Source of the DNA: a virus
Virus record (IMG/VR): IMGVR_UViG_3300009551_000057
Location: 1 to 52,676 of that record
Strand: one strand, 5' to 3'
DNA length: 52,676 bases
A program made the translations under genes and the position numbers. The notes below the pieces were generated by a model that saw nothing but the letters and a program-made list of their open reading frames with translations, had not been told where the DNA came from and did no database searches. Positions 6,477 through 12,463 of the stretch are shown piece after piece (the stretch's first letter is position 1; each line of letters opens with the position of its first letter).

Positions 6477-7925
6477 TCAGACACAGAGGACGATTTTTTC
6501 AGCATGATCGAGGTCGATGCCCCGGCGCCGGCCGGAGGTATGCTGGCGGCACCCCGCCAGATCCCGGCGCCAGCACCTTCGCCGGCGACTTCGCCAGCAC
6601 CTTCGCCGCTGGCCGCGATCGCGGCCGAGTCGAGCGCCAACGCGGCCGCGACCGGCATCGGATCGCGGGCCGGTGGCCAGCTGCGCGCGGTGGGGTTCGC
6701 GAACGCGGACGGCTACATCCAGGCCCTCCGCAACGGCGTTCCCACCGCCACCTACGTGGCCTACCTCGAGACGCTGCGCGCCCGCTTCGGCATGACGACT
6801 GCCGATCTGCAGGCGCTCTCGCTCCCCCCGCCCATGGCCGAGGTAGATCTCCCCGTGGGCGCCGGCATCACCCACACGCCCACCGGGCCGAGCGTGTTCG
6901 ACCGCCCGGCGGCAGAGCGCAAGTTCACCGTCGGGGCCCAGCCGACGCAGACCGTGGAGCGGGTTGTCCAGCTGTCGCCCACCCAGCTCGTCGCCGGCGC
7001 GGCGGCCGAGGGCTCGCACGCCATCGTGGCGTGGGAGGGCACGTCGGGCCTCACCCTCGGCACCCTGCGCGCGGCGCTCGATCGCATTGGGCTCGGCGAT
7101 TGGGCCCCCTCGTCGCCGTCCGCCCGCGCTCAGGCCGGCGTCGCGCTGCAGGCCCTGAGCGCCAAGGGCTTCGTGGTCCGGGCCGCCCGACGGTCCCATC
7201 TTCCCGGACTGGATACCAACCACCACGTGTGGTCGGTCGGACGGGTGCATCACCTGGTCTCCAACGAAGTCGGTGCCGAGTTTGGCAAGCTCAACGCCCG
7301 ATTCACGCTCGCTGGCGACAAGCTGTCCTACGTCGGCGACGCGTCCATCGGCGCGCCGGTCGTCGCCGCTTTCAGCGCGGCGCTCGCCGCCGAGACGCTC
7401 AAGTCCAGCGACGTGACCGGATGGCTGGGGCGCAGCCTGTCGATGCGCTGTCGCGCCGTGCGGTTCGGCGCCATGGGCTGGCTGGTCCCGTCGCGCCACG
7501 TCGCGACCGCCCGGAAGCTCGTCGAGGCAACCCGCTCAACGGGGTTCGGCTCGGGCTGGGTCACCGGCCTGCCCGTTGCGACGTCCGACGATCTGCGGGC
7601 TGGCATCGCCGGCGCGCTGCGCGAGGAAGCGAGCGGCCTACTCGCGCGACTGGCGACCGAGAACGCGGCGGCCGAGAGCGGCAAGATCGGCGAGCGTCGC
7701 GCCCAGACGTTCCTGCGCGACATGCGCGAGGTCGGCGCTCGCGCCTTGGCGTACGCCGCGATCCTGGGCGACGAGCTCGTCGCCTCGGTGCGTTCCGACG
7801 TGCGCACCGCCATCGCCCAGCTTGAGAGCTATCTCGGCGACGACTACACCGGCATCGGCGCGCGCTTTGACGCGGTCTGGCAGGAGATCGCCGACGACGT
7901 CAAGCGCACGGGGGATGTGCTGTAG
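6456..7925 (+). CDS. Large early protein of unknown function
   Basis: 489 residues from the first duplicated ATG or 483 from the second at 6474. Residues about 1-65 are acidic then Pro/Ala/Ser-rich (disordered linker). The rest is an alpha/beta domain including TSGLTLGTLRAALDRIGL and AMGWLVPSRHVATARKLVEA, ending in long helices (residues about 370-485). I do not recognise it securely. It is the largest early gene apart from the lipoprotein and has its own leader. Confidence 0.75.
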   Translation: MDRSTAMSDTEDDFFSMIEVDAPAPAGGMLAAPRQIPAPAPSPATSPAPSPLAAIAAESSANAAATGIGSRAGGQLRAVGFANADGYIQALRNGVPTATYVAYLETLRARFGMTTADLQALSLPPPMAEVDLPVGAGITHTPTGPSVFDRPAAERKFTVGAQPTQTVERVVQLSPTQLVAGAAAEGSHAIVAWEGTSGLTLGTLRAALDRIGLGDWAPSSPSARAQAGVALQALSAKGFVVRAARRSHLPGLDTNHHVWSVGRVHHLVSNEVGAEFGKLNARFTLAGDKLSYVGDASIGAPVVAAFSAALAAETLKSSDVTGWLGRSLSMRCRAVRFGAMGWLVPSRHVATARKLVEATRSTGFGSGWVTGLPVATSDDLRAGIAGALREEASGLLARLATENAAAESGKIGERRAQTFLRDMREVGARALAYAAILGDELVASVRSDVRTAIAQLESYLGDDYTGIGARFDAVWQEIADDVKRTGDVL

Positions 7926-7928
7926 GTC

Positions 7929-8001
7929 GAGCGCCGCGCTCGCGGAGCCTCGGAAACATCCGAGGCTGTACGAGCGTTACGCTCAGACAGGAGCGCTAGA
8001 G
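7929..8001 (+). promoter_or_regulatory. Hairpin leader F
   Basis: Three perfect stems in a row: GAGCG-CCG-CGCTC (7929-7941), AGCCTCGGA-AACA-TCCGAGGCT (7946-7967) and GAGCG-TTA-CGCTC (7972-7984), followed at once by AGACAGGAG. The outer two share identical arms with different loops, so alternative pairing between them is possible. Confidence 0.65.
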
Positions 8002-8502
8002 ATGATAACTGCCACCCTAAAGTCCGTCACGCCCGGCGATATCCGGGCCATGCTAGCCTGCTACTCCGACGAGCGCGTCGCCCAGCTGTGGGCGGGCCGC
8101 GAGCGCCTCGCCGCACGCGATATCATGTCGCTCGGGATCCCGGCGCACGATCGCGTCTGGTGCCTAGTGAGGATGTTGAATGCCCCAGGACGCGCGGCGT
8201 TCGCTCAGTGGTGCGCGGATCGCGCATCGAATGCCCCCACTATCCCCGGCGCCAACCGGGCCACCCTTTCAGCCTTTGCTGCAGCCAGCGCCCGCGACTA
8301 CGCCGAGGTCGTTATCGCCGGAGATGTCACCGCTGCGCCCAAGGCCGCCGACTACGCCATTGAGGCCGCCGACTACGCCGTCGACGCCGCTTGCGGTTGG
8401 GCCTCCTACGATAACTATGAATATTGCGCCGACGCCGAACGCACCGTCGAGCGTCGGGTACAGCTGAATGAGCTCGTCCGCATGATCGAGGCGAGCGAAT
8501 GA
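8002..8502 (+). CDS. Ala-rich helical protein, paralogue of the gene at 9498
   Basis: 166 residues. Contains HDRVWCLVRMLNAPGRAAFA (residues about 48-68) and a repeat-like AADYAIEAADYAVDAA helix at about 113-128. The gene at 9498 has the counterpart DDRLWVLCGAL in the same place and another A/Y-rich helix. The style recalls helical-repeat putative immunity proteins (Imm5-like), from memory only. Starts after AGACAGGAGCGCTAGAG and is coupled by ATGA to the next gene. Confidence 0.65.
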   Translation: MITATLKSVTPGDIRAMLACYSDERVAQLWAGRERLAARDIMSLGIPAHDRVWCLVRMLNAPGRAAFAQWCADRASNAPTIPGANRATLSAFAAASARDYAEVVIAGDVTAAPKAADYAIEAADYAVDAACGWASYDNYEYCADAERTVERRVQLNELVRMIEASE

Positions 8503-8729
8503 CCGCCGAGAGTCTTACCGTGCTAGACATCGCTCGCGTGCTCGAGATCGCCACTGCCCGGCGCGACCGCGTCATGATCGTCACCTGCCATGTCGCCGCG
8601 CCGCCGCCCGAGGTGTCCCTGTCTCGCGACAGCATCCGCGCGGCCGTCGAGCGCGCTCGACGGCGCGTGGTCAACGCCATCAACGACAACTACCTCGGCA
8701 TCCCCGAGGAAATCGAGGACCGGAAATGA
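8499..8729 (+). CDS. Hypothetical protein
   Basis: 76 residues, not recognised, coupled by ATGA on both sides. A short strand-forming segment (DRVMIVTCHVA) is followed by a basic helix (AAVERARRRVVNAI). Part of the eight-gene coupled cluster from 8002 to 11652. Confidence 0.65.
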   Translation: MTAESLTVLDIARVLEIATARRDRVMIVTCHVAAPPPEVSLSRDSIRAAVERARRRVVNAINDNYLGIPEEIEDRK

Positions 8730-9301
8730 TCGAGCAAGCACACGGCGACGCACTGCATCCACCCACGGCAACCGCCACATTCAGCGATGACGAGCTGCAT
8801 CGCTACGAGCTGACTCGCCTGGTCACGCCTGACGATGGCGCCCCGGCGCGCCTGCCTGGCGCCTTCGCGCTGTTTTGCGGGCTGAATCCCAGCACCGCCA
8901 ACGCATTCAAGCTGGATCCAACGTGCATCAGAGAGACCGGATTCACCCGCCGGTGGGGGTTCGGCGAATACCGCAAGGTCAACGCCTACGGCTGGCGCGC
9001 CACGCTCCCGGCCGATCTGTGGTCGGCCGGCAGGGCCGGACAGGATATCGTCGGCAACGATAACGACGAGATGGTTCGTCGCAATCTCGAGCGCCTCAAG
9101 CGCGATGGCGGCGTGGCTATCGCGTGCTGGGGCACGCACGCCAAGACCCATCGCGTCGTCCGCCTGGTCGAGCTTGCCGAAGCCGCCGGCGTCCAATGGC
9201 AATGCTTCGGAACCAATAACGACGGCAGCCCCAAGCATCCGCTCTACCTGCCCGGCAGCACCCAGCCCCAGCCGTGGATTCCGCCCTGGAGGCTTCCATG
9301 A
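8726..9301 (+). CDS. DUF1643 family protein
   Basis: 191 residues. The family signature is clear: LNPSTAN (residue about 52), DPTCIRETGF, RRWGFGEYRKVNAYGWRAT, then GNDNDEM, IACWGTHA and the C-terminal HPLYL. DUF1643 proteins are scattered in bacteria and phages and their biochemical role is not settled as far as I know. Length is typical. ATGA overlaps couple it to both neighbours. Confidence 0.9.
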   Translation: MIEQAHGDALHPPTATATFSDDELHRYELTRLVTPDDGAPARLPGAFALFCGLNPSTANAFKLDPTCIRETGFTRRWGFGEYRKVNAYGWRATLPADLWSAGRAGQDIVGNDNDEMVRRNLERLKRDGGVAIACWGTHAKTHRVVRLVELAEAAGVQWQCFGTNNDGSPKHPLYLPGSTQPQPWIPPWRLP

Positions 9302-9501
9302 TGAAGCTCGGCGTCTACATCGCGATCGCGGCCACCGTGTGGTTGTTCTCGATCGTCACGCCATCGGCGGCGCCGCGCCATCCAAAGTGGCGCTACATCG
9401 GAAAGGAACGCGTCCCGTGGGAGCATGACGTCGACGCCCACGAATGGGAAGAGTTCGAGCACTCAGTCGACGAGTGCATTCCACCACAGGAGACGAAATG
9501 A
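9298..9501 (+). CDS. Small membrane-anchored or exported protein
   Basis: 67 residues. Residues 4-24 are hydrophobic (LGVYIAIAATVWLFSIVTPS), acting as a signal anchor or signal peptide, followed by an aromatic, charged domain (WRYIGKERVPWEHDVDAHEW). Coupled by ATGA to its neighbours. Function unknown. Confidence 0.65.
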   Translation: MMKLGVYIAIAATVWLFSIVTPSAAPRHPKWRYIGKERVPWEHDVDAHEWEEFEHSVDECIPPQETK

Positions 9502-10115
9502 TCACCAAGGGATTGCTTAGCGAATGGGACGCGTGTTGGTTCAGCGATGGAAATGACGGCGATGCGCTCTGGGCAGCCGCCGTCGGCGACCGCACCGAGG
9601 TATCACCCCGCGAGGCCGCCGGGATCGAGTCCGTGTCGCTCGACGATCGGCTGTGGGTGCTGTGCGGCGCGCTGTGGCACCGGTCGGAATCGGCCGCGCG
9701 CACGTTCGCGATCGACTCCGCCGCGATGGTATCGCATCTCGCTGGCCGCCCGCAGGATCAGACGGAGCACGCGCGACTGATCGGCGATCTGCGCCGCATC
9801 TACGCGATGCCCGACTTCGCGGAACAGCGAATCGCGCGCACGCGCTGGTCCGCCGATATCGCCCGTTGCGCCGCCGCGCTCGCCGCAAACAACCCCACCA
9901 TCTGGGAATACGCCCGCGCCGCCTGGATCTCCGCAGAAAATGCTATTTTCACCGCAAACGCCCATCTCACCGCCGGCGCAGCCGCCAGGGCAATCGCTCT
10001 CGCCGACGATGCCGGCCTTACGACGGCCTTCAGAACCATCCGGGACGCCGAGCTGCGCAAGGCGATCGATCGCGCGCTCGTCGCGCTCGGCCCCGACGCG
10101 GATGGGTGGTCGTGA
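9498..10115 (+). CDS. Ala-rich helical protein, paralogue of the gene at 8002
   Basis: 205 residues. DDRLWVLCGALWHRSESAAR near residue 50 aligns by eye with the matching segment of the 8002 product, and both have a downstream Ala/Tyr-rich helix (IWEYARAAWISAENAIF here). About 40 residues longer than its paralogue. Unknown function; see the note on possible immunity-protein-like folds at 8002. Confidence 0.65.
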   Translation: MITKGLLSEWDACWFSDGNDGDALWAAAVGDRTEVSPREAAGIESVSLDDRLWVLCGALWHRSESAARTFAIDSAAMVSHLAGRPQDQTEHARLIGDLRRIYAMPDFAEQRIARTRWSADIARCAAALAANNPTIWEYARAAWISAENAIFTANAHLTAGAAARAIALADDAGLTTAFRTIRDAELRKAIDRALVALGPDADGWS

Positions 10116-10336
10116 GCAACTCGCCGTGGCTCACCAGCGTGGGCGGCCGCTGCGCGCACTGCGGACAGGAGGGGCACCGTGCGAAGCACGGCAATTGTTC
10201 TCCTGTCCATCGCGCAGCCCTGCGAGTCATCTCTGGCGAGCTGACCACCCAGGAGGCCGCCGAGCGGTTCGGCGTCAGCAAGCAATCCGTGTCGGAGGCG
10301 GTGCGCAGGGCCCGCGCCGGCAAGGTGCCCCCGTGA
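10112..10336 (+). CDS. Zinc-knuckle plus helix-turn-helix protein
   Basis: 74 residues, GTG start within the previous TGA. Residues 14-29 carry CAHCGQEGHRAKHGNC, a C2HC-type metal site. Residues about 40-72 form an HTH (ELTTQEAAERFGVSKQSVSE) with the expected turn and a basic recognition helix. A small DNA-binding regulator or adaptor is likely. Coupled by GTGA to both neighbours. Confidence 0.75.
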   Translation: MSNSPWLTSVGGRCAHCGQEGHRAKHGNCSPVHRAALRVISGELTTQEAAERFGVSKQSVSEAVRRARAGKVPP

Positions 10337-10512
10337 GCCGGCTGGCCAGCATCGGCCACGAGCCGGCGCCGCGCGGATACCGCGGCGTGGTCGTGGTCAA
10401 CCACGAGATCATCCACCGTACGCCGGAGACGTCGGTCGTGGAGTACGCCCGTGCCAGAGCCCGCGCATGGGCTGGACGGAGGGGCTACGAAACCGGCAGG
10501 GGTGCTCCGTGA
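10333..10512 (+). CDS. Hypothetical small basic protein
   Basis: 59 residues, GTG start overlapping the HTH gene's stop and a GTGA junction into the next gene. Arg-rich, with a short strand (GVVVVNHEIIH) and a helix (VVEYARARARAWAG). Not recognised. Confidence 0.6.
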   Translation: MSRLASIGHEPAPRGYRGVVVVNHEIIHRTPETSVVEYARARARAWAGRRGYETGRGAP

Positions 10513-11150
10513 TAGACTACGATTATCTCATTGACAATCGCTCCGACCCCGACATGCGGTCTGTGTTGGAAGACGCTGATATCACCGCGGGCCGACGCGT
10601 GACTCGTCTCGGGGTCGCACTTTGGGCCGTCGGTGACGACGTCGTCGCCGTCGACGACGACATCGACGCCAACGACGTCGGCATCGTCGCCGACGTCGTC
10701 GACGGCGACGACGACGCCGTCGGCGACGACGACGGTGATGTCGTCGGCGCCGCCGCCGACGCCGTCGACGACGACGCCGTCACCGACGGCGCCGCCGACG
10801 ACGCCGTCGGCGAACTTGCGGAACCACTGACCACGGAGACAGATATGAGAGACGGATTAAAAATCATCCAGGTTCCCGGACGTTATTCTTGGGCCGTGAC
10901 TCGGGTTGGATGGTTGCGCCGCGTATCTGGAGACGAGTGGGAGATCGTGGGTGCGCGTACCATCGTGCGCACCGGATCGCCTCGCACTCTGGATAGCCTC
11001 GCCGCCCATGGCCCGGGGCGCGACCATCGCCTCAGTGCTATCTCCGAGGCTTCAGAGGAAATCCACCGACTGGTCATCCGTCGTTCCATTCCGGCCAACG
11101 AGGCGGCGTGGCTCGAGCATTGCCCAATGCCAGCCGGCTGGGTCAGGTGA
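10509..11150 (+). CDS. Composite ORF spanning an Asp/Ala/Val repeat; possible fusion of two genes
   Basis: As read, 213 residues. Residues about 1-40 look like a normal domain, residues about 41-101 are encoded by a GAC/GCC/GTC tract and are almost only Asp, Val, Ala and Gly, and the last 101 residues start at an internal ATG (10845) that has its own CGGAGA ribosome site. In another frame the tract ends at a TGA (10828-10830), 14 bases before that ATG. It may therefore really be two genes joined by a frame change in the repeat. The C-terminal domain (WAVTRVGWLRRVSGDEWEIV) is not recognised. Confidence 0.5.
   Translation: MIDYDYLIDNRSDPDMRSVLEDADITAGRRVTRLGVALWAVGDDVVAVDDDIDANDVGIVADVVDGDDDAVGDDDGDVVGAAADAVDDDAVTDGAADDAVGELAEPLTTETDMRDGLKIIQVPGRYSWAVTRVGWLRRVSGDEWEIVGARTIVRTGSPRTLDSLAAHGPGRDHRLSAISEASEEIHRLVIRRSIPANEAAWLEHCPMPAGWVR
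10630..10812. repeat. GAC/GCC/GTC trinucleotide low-complexity tract
   Basis: About 180 bases made almost entirely of GAC, GTC, GCC and GGC words. Because GAC and GTC are reverse complements, the tract is self-complementary in many registers and can fold into hairpins; it also lacks stops in most frames. Such DNA is prone to slippage and to sequencing or assembly error. Confidence 0.85.
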
Positions 11151-11455
11151 TGAGACCCGGGCGCACGCCGACCGCGGCGTCAATCCTCCGGTCTCGCCAG
11201 GCCAATGCGGAACGTAAATTCTCCGACGCCTGCACGGCAAAGGCGGAGGCGCTCAGAACGTTGATGTTCAACCGTATCTACCGTTGCTCGCCCACATGCC
11301 GCGGCTGGACGGTCAACGCCGATCTCCTGGTCGTGGAGCTATGCGACCCATGCATCAAGGGCAGTGGGCTGCAGAGCCTGGTCGGAGACGCCGACGCGGC
11401 GGCGCTGCCGGAAGCCCGGGAGGCGGTGGCCCGCATGCTGCGCGGCGGCACATGA
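11150..11455 (+). CDS. Cys4 mini-protein, copy 2
   Basis: 101 residues; ATG shares its A with the previous TGA. RCSPTCRGW and CDPC (residues about 44-65) match the 4766 product in spacing, and both end with an ALPEA helix. A probable metal-binding fold, duplicated within the genome. Coupled by ATGA to the next gene. Confidence 0.7.
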   Translation: MRPGRTPTAASILRSRQANAERKFSDACTAKAEALRTLMFNRIYRCSPTCRGWTVNADLLVVELCDPCIKGSGLQSLVGDADAAALPEAREAVARMLRGGT

Positions 11456-11652
11456 ACACCAAGCCCTACGACACCCACCACCGACGCCTTGTCAAGCGGA
11501 TGAAGCGTCGCTATGTGAGGCGCCTCGATGCCGTCATGCGCGGGCGTCACGACATGGAACATTCAGACAGGAATGTTCGGGCACTCATCCGCGCTACCCG
11601 AGACCTGGGAAACGCGATTTTTGCTGCGGTTCTCCGACTCCAGCAAAATTAG
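11452..11652 (+). CDS. Hypothetical basic helical protein
   Basis: 66 residues, strongly basic N-terminus (HHRRLVKRMKRRYVRRLDAV) followed by an amphipathic helix. Could bind nucleic acid; no family recognised. Last gene of the 8002-11652 coupled cluster. Confidence 0.6.
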   Translation: MNTKPYDTHHRRLVKRMKRRYVRRLDAVMRGRHDMEHSDRNVRALIRATRDLGNAIFAAVLRLQQN

Positions 11653-11693
11653 CTTGCGTGATCCGGTATCGGCAATTAGCGTAGCGAGCGCCT

Positions 11694-11756
11694 GATGACC
11701 AGGACAGGAATAGTCCCTGGTCATCGCGCGTCACCTACGGCGCAAAGGAGTCGACG
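11694..11756 (+). promoter_or_regulatory. Hairpin leader I
   Basis: A perfect 10-bp stem GATGACCAGG/CCTGGTCATC (11694-11703 with 11716-11725) with a 12-base loop containing ACAGGA, followed by AAAGGAG in front of the ATG at 11757. The ribosome-site-like ACAGGA inside the loop is a decoy or remnant. Confidence 0.6.
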
Positions 11757-12092
11757 ATGAAGATGTCAAAGCCCGGACCGACAGATCTCGAGTACATGGT
11801 GGTGACGTGCACGCCGGCCTCGACGGAGGTGGTGTTCCTGGAGCACGAGTTGGACGCGATCGAGGAGGCGACCGCCGCGCTCAAGCCGCGCACGAGCACG
11901 TACGTCGGCCTGGTTCTAGCGCAGGGCGAGAACCTCGTGCGTGACCGCGCCGGCGTGATCACCGTGGCGCTGCGCATGACGCCCGAGCAGCGACGCGGCC
12001 TATCGGAGATCGGGGTCAGGGGGCTGCAGGCAATCGAACTGCACCTCAAGGCCAGGATCGTGGAGTACCTCGACAAGCTGGCTCAAATATGA
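11757..12092 (+). CDS. Hypothetical protein
   Basis: 111 residues, not recognised. Strong AAAGGAG ribosome site. A strand-rich N-terminal half (EYMVVTCTPASTEVVFLEHE) and helical C-terminal half (LQAIELHLKARIVEYLDKL). ATGA-type overlap into the next gene. Confidence 0.7.
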   Translation: MKMSKPGPTDLEYMVVTCTPASTEVVFLEHELDAIEEATAALKPRTSTYVGLVLAQGENLVRDRAGVITVALRMTPEQRRGLSEIGVRGLQAIELHLKARIVEYLDKLAQI

Positions 12093-12298
12093 GCAGCATG
12101 CACCAGCCGATGCTTGAGGCCATCCACCCGACCGAGGCGGTGCGCACCCAAGTGACGCCGCCCTCCATCCCGTGCATGTGCCCGAGTGATGACCGCGTGG
12201 TCGCCATGGAGTACGCAGCTCCGACTGGCGTCAAGCACGGCAGATGCGCATGCGGTGGGGTGTTCACGACCGGAGGAGTGGCTATTGCTGCGCGATAG
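12089..12298 (+). CDS. Small Cys-pair protein
   Basis: 69 residues. CMC (about residue 29) and CAC (about residue 53) lie in short turns (IPCMCPSD; GRCACGG), suggesting a metal-binding or disulfide-linked fold. Coupled to the 11757 gene. Function unknown. Confidence 0.6.
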   Translation: MSSMHQPMLEAIHPTEAVRTQVTPPSIPCMCPSDDRVVAMEYAAPTGVKHGRCACGGVFTTGGVAIAAR

Positions 12299-12386
12299 GC
12301 TGCTCGCGGACCTCTCAGCAAGAGCGGTGCACCTTCGCGTTCGCCGAAGAGATGATGCTGTTCTGGGCCGGTGTCGCCCAGAATAA
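12285..12386 (+). CDS. Possible 33-residue protein with TTG start
   Basis: A short frame begins with TTG after GGAGGAGTGGCTA, an excellent ribosome site that otherwise has no gene, and overlaps the end of the preceding gene. The product is an Arg/Leu/Asp-rich helix. Low confidence because of size and the rare start. Confidence 0.3.
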   Translation: MLRDRLLADLSARAVHLRVRRRDDAVLGRCRPE

Positions 12387-12404
12387 AAAGTAGCGAGTAC
12401 CTCT

Positions 12405-12463
12405 TGGCGTCGAGGCTCGACGCCAGCGGGTGCCACCTACAAGCAAGGTGGAAGGAGATAAGG
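12405..12463 (+). promoter_or_regulatory. Hairpin leader J before the lipoprotein gene
   Basis: TGGCGTCGA-GGC-TCGACGCCA (12405-12425) and CCACCT/AGGTGG (12433-12438 with 12446-12451, 7-base loop), followed immediately by AAGGAGATAAGG and the ATG. An AT-rich patch (AGAATAAAAAGTAG) just upstream could hold a promoter -10. Confidence 0.6.

Noticed and set aside
10523-10867. Open frames on both strands across the GAC/GCC/GTC tract
   Set aside because: The tract lacks stops in most frames because of its repeat composition; these frames encode only Ser/Thr/Ala/Pro runs.
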